64,000 bases of DNA, from positions 61,055 through 125,054 of the forward strand of contig NZ_KB902691.1 of assembly GCF_000379605.1 (NCBI RefSeq). Reading direction: 5' to 3'. Positions 17,398 to 26,461 of this stretch are shown one piece after another. The first letter of the stretch is position 1; each line of letters opens with the position of its first letter. The position numbers were made by a program, and so were the translations under genes. Below the pieces are notes generated by a model. That model did not search any database and had not been told where the DNA came from. It was given only the letters and a program-made list of their open reading frames with translations. This stretch comes from Rhizobium giardinii bv. giardinii H152 (GTDB lineage Bacteria > Pseudomonadota > Alphaproteobacteria > Rhizobiales > Rhizobiaceae).

Positions 17398-17426
17398 TCA
17401 ATATGGCGGACCGGGAAGGAAGTCAA
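17398..17426 (-). promoter_or_regulatory. Housekeeping promoter of serC-serA
   Basis: TTGACT (17426-17421), a 17-base spacer, then TATTGA (17403-17398) on the minus strand. The predicted start near 17391 leaves a leader of about 50 bases that holds both hairpins. Confidence 0.55.
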
Positions 17427-17470
17427 TAAACTTATGTCGCTGTTGAAAAGATTTTTGGCGCGACCAGCAT

Positions 17471-17494
17471 GGCAGGGAGACTTGCGTCCCTGCC
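17471..17494 (-). other. Hairpin at the end of the first barrel gene
   Basis: GGCAGGGA pairs perfectly with TCCCTGCC around eight bases, directly after the stop codon. No T run follows on the minus strand, so termination is only suggested. Confidence 0.45.
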
Positions 17495-18303
17495 TACCAC
17501 AACGCCAATCGCAGGCCGGCACGAACCTCATGACGGCCGAGGCCGTCGTCGCGCCCGCTTGTATCGCCGCTGCCGAACATGTCGCCATCATCGATCTGCG
17601 AATAGCGGTAACCGATGTCAAGCTTCAGCCGTTCCGTCACGTCATAGGAAACACCGGCCATCAGCGCATAGGTCAGGCGCCAGCTGCTGTCGCCATTGAA
17701 GGACTGGTCGATAGCGCCAGCGCCCGAACAGGCGGCCGCGCCCGGCAAGCAGCCGGTGCTTAGCGACACCTCGCTCCAGCGCAGGCGCGTCACGCCGAGG
17801 CCGGCGCCGAGATAGGGAGTCAGGCCGGCAAGCGTGCCCAGATCGACATAGCCGTTTGCCATGATGCCGATTGCCTTGTAGTCGGCCCGTTCGCTTGCGG
17901 CACAGGAGGTCCCAGCCGCCTCGCCGGCGCAGGGAACGTCCGCCTCGCCCGAACCATCGAACTCCCCGTCGAAATAATCGCCCGTTAGGTCAGCACGGAA
18001 CATGTCGCTGAACTGATAGCCCACACCCAGGGAGCCGGAGAACGGTTTGCCGAAGCGAGCGTCGTCGAAGGACGCGGTGCCCGTCGTACCCGTGCCGGCG
18101 TCGAAGATGCGAACCGACGGATCGCCCTCCTGCGTCCAGCCGGCATAGCCGAGATCGCCGCGCAGATAGAACCCCTGGCCGCCCGTTTGCGCGGCAGAGA
18201 TGGTGACTTCGGGCGCCTCGAGCAGATCATCCGCCGCCATCGCCTGATTGGCAGCGAGCAGCGCCAGCGCGGATGCAGAGAGGAGAATACGTCGCCAGTT
18301 CAT
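17494..18303 (-). CDS. Outer-membrane beta-barrel protein (Omp25-like)
   Basis: A 269-residue surface protein. A signal peptide (MNWRRILLSASALALLAANQAMA) precedes a barrel of alternating strands ending in the aromatic strand RAGLRLALW, the signal for outer-membrane insertion. Inner motifs GFYLRGDLGYAGW and TPYLGAGLGVTRLRW are typical of the rhizobial/Brucella Omp25/31-like family. Four Cys residues fall in predicted loops. The start at 18303 is set by the signal peptide. It is related to the next gene, so the pair probably arose by duplication. A perfect CtrA box lies 87 bases upstream. Confidence 0.88.
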   Translation of the reverse strand: MNWRRILLSASALALLAANQAMAADDLLEAPEVTISAAQTGGQGFYLRGDLGYAGWTQEGDPSVRIFDAGTGTTGTASFDDARFGKPFSGSLGVGYQFSDMFRADLTGDYFDGEFDGSGEADVPCAGEAAGTSCAASERADYKAIGIMANGYVDLGTLAGLTPYLGAGLGVTRLRWSEVSLSTGCLPGAAACSGAGAIDQSFNGDSSWRLTYALMAGVSYDVTERLKLDIGYRYSQIDDGDMFGSGDTSGRDDGLGRHEVRAGLRLALW

Positions 18304-18389
18304 CGTCGCGTCCTTGGAAAAGCTATCCGTCGCGGCGCGAAGCACCTTGGCCGGCCGCATTTACGAGGATTAACTATCGCAGCCGCTGG

Positions 18390-18404
18390 TTAACCATCGG
18401 TTAA
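18390..18404 (-). promoter_or_regulatory. Perfect CtrA box before the first barrel gene
   Basis: TTAA-CCATCGG-TTAA, an exact match. It sits inside a cluster of four TTAAC half-sites (about 18370, 18390, 18401 and 18413), 87 bases before the start at 18303. Strong candidate for direct CtrA control. Confidence 0.75.
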
Positions 18405-18433
18405 CCATGCTTCTTAACCAGATGACGGGCTGA

Positions 18434-18466
18434 ACGGAAAAGGCCGCCCGGACACCGGGCGGCCTT
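18434..18466 (-). terminator. Terminator of the second barrel gene
   Basis: A perfect 12-bp stem, AAGGCCGCCCGG with CCGGGCGGCCTT, closes a three-base loop and runs into TTTTCC on the minus strand. Confidence 0.85.
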
Positions 18467-18489
18467 CAACTGAAATCTCTGAATGCGGG

Positions 18490-19311
18490 TTACTTGTAGA
18501 CGGCGGGCTCGACCGGCGGCACATAGGCTTCCTGGCAGCCGCTGAAGGAATAGCGCAGACCGGCGCGGGCTTCGTGCAGGTAGAGGCCCTCATCCGAACC
18601 CGGGCCGCCATTGGATGCATAGCCGAACATGTCGCCCCCGAGCACGTGGCGGAAGCGGTAGCCGACATCAGCCTTCAGGTTGCAGGTCAGATCGATCGCC
18701 GTACCGGCCATCAGGGCATAGGTGAAGCGCCACTTGTCGCGGCCGTCATGGTCGATCGTCGGATCGCAATTGCTCGGATCGGCCGTCTCGCAGCTCGTGT
18801 TGCGCAGATTGTCCCAACGGACCTGGGTGCCACCGATACCGCCACCGACATAGGGCGTGAAAGAACCGTAGGTGCCGATATCGACATAGGCGTTGGCCAT
18901 CAAGCTCCATGCCGTCAGAGCCGCCACGTCACGCGACGTACAGGCAGCAGCAACACCGCAGGAACCCGTGGTCGAGCCTTCGAAGTCGGCGTCTCCAATG
19001 TAGTCGAGAGTCACGTCGGTGCGCAGATAGTCGTTGATCTGGTAGCCGACACCAATACCGGCCGTCCAGGTGTCATCGAGATCGGCATCGTCGAAGTCTT
19101 GAACGAAGCGGCCGGGGCCCTGATAGTAGTGCGCGCCGCGAAGATCGGTGAAGGCGTAGCCGACGTCGCCGCGCAGATACCAACCGCTGGCGGAAGCGAC
19201 CTGAACCGGCTCGGCAATCGGCTGCTCGATCGGCGGCTCGTAGAGATCCGCAGCGAAGGCTGCGGTGCCGCTGAGCAACGCCGCAACAACGCCAATCAAA
19301 ATAGACTTCAT
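18490..19311 (-). CDS. Outer-membrane beta-barrel protein (Omp25-like), paralogue
   Basis: A 273-residue relative of the preceding barrel. Signal peptide MKSILIGVVAALLSGTAAFA, then a Pro-rich linker (YEPPIEQPIAEPVQ) and GWYLRGDVGYAF. Shared motifs TPYVGGGIGGTQVRWDNL and FTYALMAGTAIDL line up with the neighbour. The barrel end RAGLRYSFSG is followed by an unusual tail, CQEAYVPPVEPAVYK, that does not end in an aromatic residue. The start at 19311 gives the signal peptide directly; an ATG 18 codons upstream would not. A perfect CtrA box lies 90 bases upstream. Confidence 0.88.
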   Translation of the reverse strand: MKSILIGVVAALLSGTAAFAADLYEPPIEQPIAEPVQVASASGWYLRGDVGYAFTDLRGAHYYQGPGRFVQDFDDADLDDTWTAGIGVGYQINDYLRTDVTLDYIGDADFEGSTTGSCGVAAACTSRDVAALTAWSLMANAYVDIGTYGSFTPYVGGGIGGTQVRWDNLRNTSCETADPSNCDPTIDHDGRDKWRFTYALMAGTAIDLTCNLKADVGYRFRHVLGGDMFGYASNGGPGSDEGLYLHEARAGLRYSFSGCQEAYVPPVEPAVYK

Positions 19312-19400
19312 GGCCTCACTCCAAAATTTTTTTGTTGCTTGGTCAGCCGAGAGAGCGGCCTCCAATAAATGATGTCGAAGTGGATCATGAATAAGAAAGG

Positions 19401-19415
19401 TTAAGGTCCAATTAA
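19401..19415 (-). promoter_or_regulatory. Perfect CtrA box before the second barrel gene
   Basis: TTAA-GGTCCAA-TTAA, an exact match, 90 bases before the start at 19311. Another TTAAC half-site lies at about 19438. It lies upstream of the barrel, between it and the 3' end of glmM. Confidence 0.75.
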
Positions 19416-19490
19416 CTACAAAAATTTACCGTAACTATTAACGGGTTTGCTTGAAGACAAAGCAACGCCAGATGCCTTCCTAGCAATAGC

Positions 19491-19518
19491 TAAAAAAAGA
19501 CCGGGCATAACCCGGCCT
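19491..19518 (-). terminator. Terminator of glmM
   Basis: On the minus strand GGCCGGG pairs with CCCGGTC (one G-U pair) and is followed by seven T. It lies about 30 bases after the glmM stop. Confidence 0.88.
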
Positions 19519-19545
19519 TCCTTACATCTCGGACGCAAATGCGCT

Positions 19546-20898
19546 TCAGGCGACGTTGCGAACGGCGCTGATGACACTGATCAGCTCGTCGACGATCCGT
19601 TCGACCTGCTGCCGGTCGTCACCTTCCGCCATGACGCGGATCAGCGGCTCGGTACCGGACGGGCGGATCAGCAAGCGGCCGTTCTTGGCAAGTTCCGCCT
19701 CCGCGTCGGCGATTGCCTGACGGACGGTGACGTTATCGAGCGACATGCCGGACGAAACCCGAACGTTCTTCAGAACCTGCGGTACCGGGTCGAAACGGTG
19801 GCACACTTCGCTGACCGATTTTCCCTGGCGCTTGACGCAGGCGAGAATCTGCAGCGCCGCGACAAGGCCATCACCGGTGGTGCCGAAATCCGAAAGGACG
19901 ATATGACCGGATTGCTCGCCGCCGACATTGAAGCCATGCTGGCGCATGTGCTCGACCACGTACCGGTCACCGACCTTGGTGCGATGCAGGTTGAGGCTGC
20001 GTCCCTGAAGGTAGCGTTCGAGGCCAAGATTGGACATCACGGTCGCAACGATGCCATCACCGTTGAGCATGCCTTCGGCCGCCCAGCTGTCGGCGATGAC
20101 CGCCATCAGCTGGTCGCCGTCGACGATCTTGCCGTGCTCATCGACGATCAGCACACGGTCGGCGTCGCCATCGAGCGCAATGCCGATATCGGCGCGCACC
20201 TCGTGCACCTTTTTCTGCAGGGTCTCCGGGTGGGTCGATCCGCAGTCAAGGTTGATGTTGATGCCGTTCGGTTCGTTCCCGATCGTCACGACGTCCGCGC
20301 CGAGCTCCCATAGGGCAAGCGGCGCGACCTTGTAGGCCGCACCGTTGGCGCAATCGATCGCGACCCGCAGGCCCTGGAGCGTCACGTCACGCGGCAATGT
20401 GCGCTTGGCGTGTTCGATATAACGATAGATGTCGCCTTCGACGCGCTTGGCCCGGCCGATTTCCTGCGATTTGGCGAGCTGCGCCGTCATATCCTTTTCG
20501 AGCAGTTCCTCGATCTGGCCTTCCATCTCGTCGGACAGCTTGTAGCCATCCGGACCGAACAGCTTGATGCCGTTGTCTTCGAAGGGATTGTGCGAGGCGG
20601 AGATCATCACGCCGATATCGGCGCGCAGCGAGCGCGTCAGCATCGCGACGCCGGGGGTCGGTATAGGTCCGAGCAGGAAGACATCAAGACCTGCGGCGGT
20701 GAAACCGGCCACCAGGGCATTTTCCAGCATATAGCCCGAAAGGCGCGTATCCTTGCCGATCACTACCCGGTGCCGATGCGCGCCATTGCGAAAGATCGTA
20801 CCAACGGCAACGCCGACGCGCATGGCTAGATCCGGCGTCATCGGAAACAGGTTCGACTGTCCGCGGATACCATCCGTCCCGAAATATTTGCGCTTCAT
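19546..20898 (-). CDS. glmM: Phosphoglucosamine mutase
   Basis: Interconverts glucosamine-6-phosphate and glucosamine-1-phosphate, feeding UDP-GlcNAc for peptidoglycan and lipopolysaccharide. The 450-residue protein begins [13 protein letters not shown]. It carries the phospho-Ser in [15 protein letters not shown], the metal loop [10 protein letters not shown], the sugar loop GGEQSGHI and the phosphate-binding [12 protein letters not shown]. The start at 20898 is at the conserved N-terminus; the longer reading adds 31 unlikely residues. It follows ftsH on the same strand, a common order in Rhizobiales, but a terminator sits between them. Confidence 0.97.
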   Translation of the reverse strand: MKRKYFGTDGIRGQSNLFPMTPDLAMRVGVAVGTIFRNGAHRHRVVIGKDTRLSGYMLENALVAGFTAAGLDVFLLGPIPTPGVAMLTRSLRADIGVMISASHNPFEDNGIKLFGPDGYKLSDEMEGQIEELLEKDMTAQLAKSQEIGRAKRVEGDIYRYIEHAKRTLPRDVTLQGLRVAIDCANGAAYKVAPLALWELGADVVTIGNEPNGININLDCGSTHPETLQKKVHEVRADIGIALDGDADRVLIVDEHGKIVDGDQLMAVIADSWAAEGMLNGDGIVATVMSNLGLERYLQGRSLNLHRTKVGDRYVVEHMRQHGFNVGGEQSGHIVLSDFGTTGDGLVAALQILACVKRQGKSVSEVCHRFDPVPQVLKNVRVSSGMSLDNVTVRQAIADAEAELAKNGRLLIRPSGTEPLIRVMAEGDDRQQVERIVDELISVISAVRNVA

Positions 20899-21125
20899 AA
20901 AAACTCCAATTCTTGTCAAAGGCGCCGGCGCAACGTCAGTCACAGGCCCGCCAGGGAGGCGCTTTTCCGCGACACCGGCCTTCCGGGTCACATAGCAGGC
21001 GCTCAGGCGTCAATCTGCGATCGCTCGGAAAACTGCGCATGGGTATTTTATTGCCATAAAACCTGCGCCACAACATCCCGTGGTATCATCAGAATTCATT
21101 ACAGCGCGTTACCAAATTATTCAGG

Positions 21126-21164
21126 ACAAAGAAAAACCGCCGCATCTTTCGGCGCGGCGGTTTT
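21126..21164 (-). terminator. Terminator of ftsH
   Basis: AAAACCGCCGC pairs with GCGGCGGTTTT around a ten-base loop; the minus strand then reads TTCTTT. It lies about 30 bases after the ftsH stop. Confidence 0.85.
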
Positions 21165-21190
21165 AATACGCATTTGTACCCGGTGTAAGC

Positions 21191-23134
21191 CTATTGCGGC
21201 TGCGGTTCGAACCCGCCTTCGGCCTCGTCGCCCTTATGGCCGACGGAACCGTCCTTCTTTGCGCCCGCCGACGGAACCGCGGAGCCGCGATGCGGAGGCG
21301 AGTCGTCGCCAAGGTCGCGCGCCGGCTTTTCGCCGCGGATCAGCGCCTTGATCTCGTCGCCGGTCAGCGTCTCGTATTCGAGCAAGCCCTCGGCAATCGC
21401 AACGAATTCGGTATGCATCTCGGTGATGATCCGCTTGGCTTCCAGGTATGCCTCGTCGATCAGGCGACGGATTTCGGTGTCGATCTTCTGCGAGGTCGCT
21501 TCCGAGACGTTCTTGGTCTGCGAAACAGAGTGGCCGAGGAAGACCTCCTGCTGGTTCTCGCCGTAGGCAACCTGACCGAGTTCATCGGAGAAGCCCCATT
21601 GCGTCACCATGGCGCGCGCAAGCTTGGTTGCCTGTTCGATATCGGACGATGCGCCGGAGGTGATGTTCTCCTTGCCGAAGGTGATTTCCTCGGCAACACG
21701 GCCGCCCATCATGATCGCCAGGCGCGACACCATCCACTTGTAGCTCATCGAATAGCGATCGCCTTCGGGAAGCTGCATGACCATGCCGAGAGCGCGACCG
21801 CGCGGAATGATCGTCGCCTTGTGCAAGGGATCGGCAACCGGAACCTTGAGCGCCAGAATAGCGTGCCCGGCCTCGTGATAGGCAGTCAGCTTCTTCTCGG
21901 CTTCGGTCATGGCGGAGGAGCGGCGCTCCGCACCCATCATGATCTTGTCCTTGGCGTCTTCGAATTCCTGCATGGTGACGACGCGCTTGTTGCGGCGCGC
22001 AGCCATCAGGGCGGCTTCGTTGACGAGGTTCATCAGATCGGCGCCCGAAAAGCCGGGCGTGCCGCGTGCAAGGACCTTGAGATCGACATTCGGCGCCAGC
22101 GGCACGTTGCGGATGTGCACCTTGAGGATACGTTCACGGCCGTTGATGTCGGGGTTCGGCACGACGACCTGGCGGTCGAAGCGGCCCGGGCGCAGCAGCG
22201 CCGGGTCGAGAACGTCCGGGCGGTTGGTCGCGGCAATCAGGATGATGCCTTCATTGGCCTCGAAGCCGTCCATCTCGACCAGCAGCTGGTTCAGGGTCTG
22301 CTCGCGCTCGTCGTTACCGCCGCCGAGACCGGCACCGCGATGGCGACCGACGGCGTCGATTTCGTCGATGAAGATGATGCATGGCGCATTCTTCTTCGCC
22401 TGCTCGAACATGTCGCGGACACGCGATGCACCGACACCGACGAACATTTCGACGAAGTCCGAGCCGGAAATCGTGAAGAAGGGCACATTGGCTTCGCCAG
22501 CCACGGAGCGGGCAAGCAACGTCTTACCGGTGCCGGGGGGCCCAACGAGCAGAACGCCGCGCGGAATGCGGCCGCCAAGGCGCTGGAACTTCTGCGGATC
22601 GCGCAGGAATTCGACAATTTCCTCGAGATCCTGCTTGGCTTCGTCAACACCGGCAACGTCGTCAAACGTCACGCGGCCGTGCGCTTCGGTAAGCAGCTTC
22701 GCCTTGGACTTGCCAAAGCCCATTGCGCCGCGCGAGCCGCCCTGCATCTGCCGCATGAAGAACAGCCAGACGCCGAGGATGAGAAGCATGGGCAGCAAAG
22801 TGCCGACATAGCTCAGGAAGCCGGAGGATCCGTCGGTTTCGGGGCGAACCGTCACGGTTACGTTCTTGGCTTCCATGCGTTCGGTCAAAGCCGTGTCGAT
22901 CGCAGGCGCATAGGTCTGGAAGGTCGCGCCGCTTTCGGTGTAGGAGCCGATCACCTTGTTGCCGGTGATCAGCACTTCCTTGACGCGGCTGCCATCGACG
23001 TCCTTCAGGAACTGGGAAAAGGGAATATCCTTGGACCCGGTGCGCTCCGTCGGCTGCTGAAACATGCTGAACAGCGCGATCAGCAGCAGGGCAATGATTG
23101 CCCAAAGGGCAAAATTTCGAAAATTAGGGTTCAT
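21191..23134 (-). CDS. ftsH: ATP-dependent zinc metalloprotease FtsH
   Basis: A membrane-bound AAA protease that degrades misfolded membrane proteins and regulators such as RpoH. The 647-residue protein has two N-terminal helices (about 6-24 and 105-123) around a periplasmic domain. The AAA module follows with Walker A GPPGTGKT, Walker [12 protein letters not shown] and the second-region-of-homology Arg residues (RPGRFDRQ). The peptidase has the zinc motif HEAGH. The tail is disordered. [11 protein letters not shown] at 23134 is the family start. tilS lies 99 bases upstream. Confidence 0.97.
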   Translation of the reverse strand: MNPNFRNFALWAIIALLLIALFSMFQQPTERTGSKDIPFSQFLKDVDGSRVKEVLITGNKVIGSYTESGATFQTYAPAIDTALTERMEAKNVTVTVRPETDGSSGFLSYVGTLLPMLLILGVWLFFMRQMQGGSRGAMGFGKSKAKLLTEAHGRVTFDDVAGVDEAKQDLEEIVEFLRDPQKFQRLGGRIPRGVLLVGPPGTGKTLLARSVAGEANVPFFTISGSDFVEMFVGVGASRVRDMFEQAKKNAPCIIFIDEIDAVGRHRGAGLGGGNDEREQTLNQLLVEMDGFEANEGIILIAATNRPDVLDPALLRPGRFDRQVVVPNPDINGRERILKVHIRNVPLAPNVDLKVLARGTPGFSGADLMNLVNEAALMAARRNKRVVTMQEFEDAKDKIMMGAERRSSAMTEAEKKLTAYHEAGHAILALKVPVADPLHKATIIPRGRALGMVMQLPEGDRYSMSYKWMVSRLAIMMGGRVAEEITFGKENITSGASSDIEQATKLARAMVTQWGFSDELGQVAYGENQQEVFLGHSVSQTKNVSEATSQKIDTEIRRLIDEAYLEAKRIITEMHTEFVAIAEGLLEYETLTGDEIKALIRGEKPARDLGDDSPPHRGSAVPSAGAKKDGSVGHKGDEAEGGFEPQPQ

Positions 23135-23233
23135 CGAACTCCCCGGAACCTGTCGCAACCCTCAATGATTTGTGGCTGCATTGTTATGTCTAACATAGGG
23201 TTGCGCGACCGGCTTGCCAAGGTAAACTCAGGT

Positions 23234-24592
23234 TCAACCTGTCTTTTCCGTCAAAACATCGTGAACCGGAGGAGCAAGATACCGGTCACGGCCAAAGAGC
23301 GCAGCAATGCTATTGGCCATCATCAGGTCGAAACGCGGCAAAAAGGTGTCGTACAAGCCGATACTGGTTTCGACCAAGGGCTTAGAGGACAAGGCGCCCT
23401 GGCCCACCTTAGAGAAGACCGGAGCGGATTTCGCCGCGCGCTTGACGATCGCCTCCGGCAGACCTGCGGCAATCGGTCTCGCCGCAAATTCCCTGGCGTC
23501 GACACCACCGGCGACTGCCACCGGCTCTTGCCCGATATTGGAAATGAGGAAACGGCCGTCCCAGATCGCTTTCTGGCGAGGCCGAATGACGATTTCCGGC
23601 AAGTTCCTTGCCTCGCGATAGAGATACAGACCTGAACGGCGGCGGTCGAAAACCACCCGCCCGGCCGTCATTCGGCCGTCCCGTCCCTCGGCCAGGAAGG
23701 CGGCAAGCCGGGCCGCCGTCTCGCGCCCCGGCAGATGGCGCCTGCCACCGAGGACTGCGGTGAGCGACAGGATTGCACGGCGCCAATCCGGATCTGACAT
23801 ATCTCCGGCAAGCGCCGGATCGATCCGTGCGACAGACCGCTCGAAGACCGCGACATGCCGCTCCAGCAGATCGGCGACGCGTGCGCTGGAGCGGCGCCGC
23901 GCTTCGGTCGCCGCCATGAAGCGATCTGTGGTCGACCGAGTGTCGTCGTGGAGCGCCTGGCGAACCCGGACCCGCTCGAAGCGAGGATTGGCGTTGCTGG
24001 GATCGTCGAACCACTCTTCGCCCCGCAGCGCGAGGTAGCCGCGGATATCGGCCCGACGCTGATTCAGAAAAGGCCGCAGCACCCAGACGCGACGGTCGAC
24101 AAGCATTCCATCCGCCATTCCGGCCAGGCCTGGCGCATCCGGACGCGAGCGGCTTTGCCGCATGACAACGGTTTCAGCCTGATCTTCGGCGGTATGCGCA
24201 GTCACGATGCATTGCGCGCCCGCCTCCTCCGCTGCATCGGCCAACAGCACGTAGCGAGCCTCGCGGGCGGCAGCCTGAAGACCGGTCGCCGACTTTTCAC
24301 CCAGCCAGCGACGCGTCAAATGAGGGATATTCCTGCCCGCACAAAACTGCGCGACGGCATGTGCTTCGCTGGCGGATTCCGGACGCAAGCCATGGTCGAC
24401 GGTGCAGGCGGAAAGGGAAAATGCGGAAAAGCCGCGCGCAATCGCTTCGTGCAGCGCAAGCAGCAGCCCCTTCGAATCGCTGCCGCCGGATACCGCGACC
24501 AGGATCATGCAGGGTGTCTTGAACGTCGAGAGAAATTGTCTGGCCGCTTCGACGACGGCGAGCGGCGCATCGCCATCTGCCTCAGCAGGCAA
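23234..24592 (-). CDS. tilS: tRNA(Ile)-lysidine synthetase
   Basis: Attaches lysine to C34 of tRNA-Ile(CAU), so that AUA is read as isoleucine. The 452-residue protein has the PP-loop SGGSDSKG (about 35-42) and the tilS motifs TVDHGLRPES and TAHTAEDQAET. A C-terminal substrate-binding part follows, weaker in conservation as usual. The gene starts inside the end of cpoB (11-base overlap), which implies translational coupling. This tol-tilS-ftsH order is standard in Rhizobiales. Confidence 0.95.
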   Translation of the reverse strand: MPAEADGDAPLAVVEAARQFLSTFKTPCMILVAVSGGSDSKGLLLALHEAIARGFSAFSLSACTVDHGLRPESASEAHAVAQFCAGRNIPHLTRRWLGEKSATGLQAAAREARYVLLADAAEEAGAQCIVTAHTAEDQAETVVMRQSRSRPDAPGLAGMADGMLVDRRVWVLRPFLNQRRADIRGYLALRGEEWFDDPSNANPRFERVRVRQALHDDTRSTTDRFMAATEARRRSSARVADLLERHVAVFERSVARIDPALAGDMSDPDWRRAILSLTAVLGGRRHLPGRETAARLAAFLAEGRDGRMTAGRVVFDRRRSGLYLYREARNLPEIVIRPRQKAIWDGRFLISNIGQEPVAVAGGVDAREFAARPIAAGLPEAIVKRAAKSAPVFSKVGQGALSSKPLVETSIGLYDTFLPRFDLMMANSIAALFGRDRYLAPPVHDVLTEKTG

Positions 24593-25577
24593 GGCGGCTC
24601 TGTTCGCTGGTGACCTTGGCCTTCACCGCCTGGGACGCCTTGGGATAGCGCTTCTTGACCTCGCGTAGCGTCGCGCAGGCTGTGTCCTTGTTGTCGAGGG
24701 CTGCGAGCGACATGCCGAGCTTCAGCAGCATTTCCGGCGCCTTCGGCGACTTGCCGTAGTTCTGGTGCGCATTCAGGAAAGTCTTTGCCGCGTCGTTGAA
24801 CTTGCCCTGCGAATATTGCGCCTCGCCCATCCAGAAGCTGGCATCGGCGGCTTTTTCGCCGTTCGGGAAGACGTCCAGATAGTCGCGGAATTCGTTTTCG
24901 GCCTGGCTGTAGTCGCCGGTCAGCACATGGCCGTAGGCGGACTGATAGAGATCGCCGGGATTGTCGAGCGCTGCCGTCTGCTGCTGGCTGTCGGGTGTCT
25001 CGTTGATACCCTGATCGACGCCCGGAAGCGGGGCTTCGAGATTGGTCGCGTTTCGATTTGCCGCAACAGGGTTGCCGTTCTCATCGAAGACGATTTCGCC
25101 AAGCGTCGTCGGCGGAGCACCCGTGTTACCGCCCGCAGTCGTGTCCGATCCCAAACCTGCGTTGGGATCGGTTGCCGCTGCCTGATCATCCGTTGCCGGC
25201 AAGCCGGCGGATGCAGTGTCGTCTGTCGCCGGCTTTTCCGCCTGGCTCTTCTTGGTCGAGCCCGACTTGCCGCTTTCCAGGTCCTGGAAGCGGAACTCGT
25301 TGTCTTCCTGGAACTTGCGGATCTGCTCCTGCATCTGCAAAAGCTGGAAGCTCATTTCCTCGATACGCCCGTTGAGCGAGCGGATCTGTTCCTCGAGCTG
25401 CCCGATGCGTCCAATCTCGCTGGACTGGACCTTGAGCAGCGGCGCTCCGCCCGGCGACTTGGTCTCGCCATGGATTGCGCGGTTGAAAAGTGCGGAAAGC
25501 GGCATGGCGGTCACTGTCTGCCCGAAACCCGCAAAGGCGGTGAGGCCGATCAATCCCGCCACGACAAAATGTTTCAT
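24582..25577 (-). CDS. cpoB: Tol-Pal accessory protein CpoB (YbgF)
   Basis: A periplasmic protein that links Tol-Pal action to peptidoglycan synthesis at the septum. The 331-residue precursor has a signal peptide (about 1-25) and a coiled coil at about 50-95 (RIGQLEEQIRSLNGRIEEMS) that trimerises in the family. A Thr/Ala/Asn-rich linker leads to C-terminal TPR repeats (LYQSAYGHVLTGDYSQAENE, AQYSQGKFNDAAKTFLNAH). It is the last Tol-Pal gene, after pal, and overlaps tilS. Confidence 0.93.
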   Translation of the reverse strand: MKHFVVAGLIGLTAFAGFGQTVTAMPLSALFNRAIHGETKSPGGAPLLKVQSSEIGRIGQLEEQIRSLNGRIEEMSFQLLQMQEQIRKFQEDNEFRFQDLESGKSGSTKKSQAEKPATDDTASAGLPATDDQAAATDPNAGLGSDTTAGGNTGAPPTTLGEIVFDENGNPVAANRNATNLEAPLPGVDQGINETPDSQQQTAALDNPGDLYQSAYGHVLTGDYSQAENEFRDYLDVFPNGEKAADASFWMGEAQYSQGKFNDAAKTFLNAHQNYGKSPKAPEMLLKLGMSLAALDNKDTACATLREVKKRYPKASQAVKAKVTSEQSRLAC

Positions 25578-25699
25578 GTCATGTGTCCCGTTTGTGTATC
25601 CACTCTCGCCCGCAACCGTTGCAAATCAGGCGCCGGGCGATTGCCGCACAGTTTTCCAATTGGCCTCAAAAAGCAACGGAGTTCGGTGAAAGTGTGACA

Positions 25700-25731
25700 A
25701 AAAAGAAAGGGCGGCCCGAAGACCGCCCTTC
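25700..25731 (-). terminator. Terminator after pal
   Basis: AAGGGCGG pairs with CCGCCCTT around eight bases; the minus strand then has a T-rich run (TTCTTTTTTG). It separates pal from cpoB, which therefore probably also has its own promoter or depends on read-through. Confidence 0.82.
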
Positions 25732-25756
25732 CATAAGATTTTTCGAATGTCGGCAA

Positions 25757-26284
25757 TTACATGCCGGCGCCACCGAGAACCGTGACGGCGCGGCGGTTCT
25801 GCGACCAGCAGGAAATGTCGTCGCAGACGGCAACCGGCTTTTCCTTGCCGTAGGAGATCGTCTTCATCTTGCCGGCCGGGATGCCGCGCGAAGCGAGATA
25901 GTCGCGGGTCGCGGCAGCGCGGCGTGCGCCGAGTGCAAGGTTGTATTCGCGGGTGCCGCGTTCGTCGGCGTGACCTTCGATCGTGATCGCATAGTTCGGG
26001 TAGCGCTGCAGCCACTGGGCCTGCTTGTCGAGTGTCGCCTGCGCGTCGGCACGGATCGAAGTGGAGTCCGTATCGAAGAAGATGCGGTCGCCGACATTGA
26101 CCGTGAAGTCCTGCGCCGAGCCCGGCGTCGCTGCGTTCAGGCCGAGTTCGCCAGCGCTGTTCGGCAGATTGTTCTTCTTCGAGGCGCAGCCGGCAATCGC
26201 GAGCGTCATGAAGAGGGCAACCATGACCGGATTGCGAGCGAGGGTTTGCATGCGGCCTTCGGCCTTGGCGTGAATGCGGCTCAT
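25757..26284 (-). CDS. pal: Peptidoglycan-associated lipoprotein Pal
   Basis: An outer-membrane lipoprotein that holds the outer membrane to peptidoglycan and partners TolB. The 175-residue precursor carries the lipobox LAIAGC, so the mature protein begins at that Cys. An OmpA-like domain follows with the peptidoglycan-binding residues in TIEGHADERGTREYNLALGARRA. AAGGAGA just before ATG 26284 sets the start at MSRIHAK; MQTLARN 11 codons later is the main alternative. A weak CtrA-like site lies 57 bases upstream. Confidence 0.95.
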   Translation of the reverse strand: MSRIHAKAEGRMQTLARNPVMVALFMTLAIAGCASKKNNLPNSAGELGLNAATPGSAQDFTVNVGDRIFFDTDSTSIRADAQATLDKQAQWLQRYPNYAITIEGHADERGTREYNLALGARRAAATRDYLASRGIPAGKMKTISYGKEKPVAVCDDISCWSQNRRAVTVLGGAGM

Positions 26285-26340
26285 GGGCCGGTCTCCTTGG
26301 ATGTCTAAATTCAGGGTTGCCAGACTGTAACCGGAAGCGG

Positions 26341-26355
26341 TTAATCCACTTTCAA
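26341..26355 (-). promoter_or_regulatory. Near-consensus CtrA-like box before pal
   Basis: TTAA-TCCACTT-TCAA, one base from consensus. It overlaps an inverted repeat TAACCG-GAAG-CGGTTA (26328-26343), with another GGTTAA at about 26363. Weaker than the other boxes in the window. Confidence 0.35.
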
Positions 26356-26411
26356 CAGGTATGGTTAACAGAGTGTCAAAATATGCGTGAAGCCTTGCTA
26401 GATCAGCCCTT

Positions 26412-26450
26412 TGCGGCAAGAAAGCGGCGGCTCGCCACTTTCTTGCCGCA
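26412..26450 (-). other. Perfect 13-bp hairpin between tolB and pal
   Basis: TGCGGCAAGAAAG and CTTTCTTGCCGCA pair perfectly around a 13-base loop, 11 bases after the tolB stop. No T run follows. It looks like an RNA-processing or stability element that may set the ratio of tolB to pal message. Confidence 0.6.
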
Positions 26451-26461
26451 TCGCAGCAACG

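Noticed and set aside
21194..23635. 813-codon plus-strand frame over ftsH and the end of tilS
   Set aside because: It is the mirror of ftsH, caused by GC-rich codons. Its translation is His-, Asp- and Arg-rich with no domain, and ftsH is certain.
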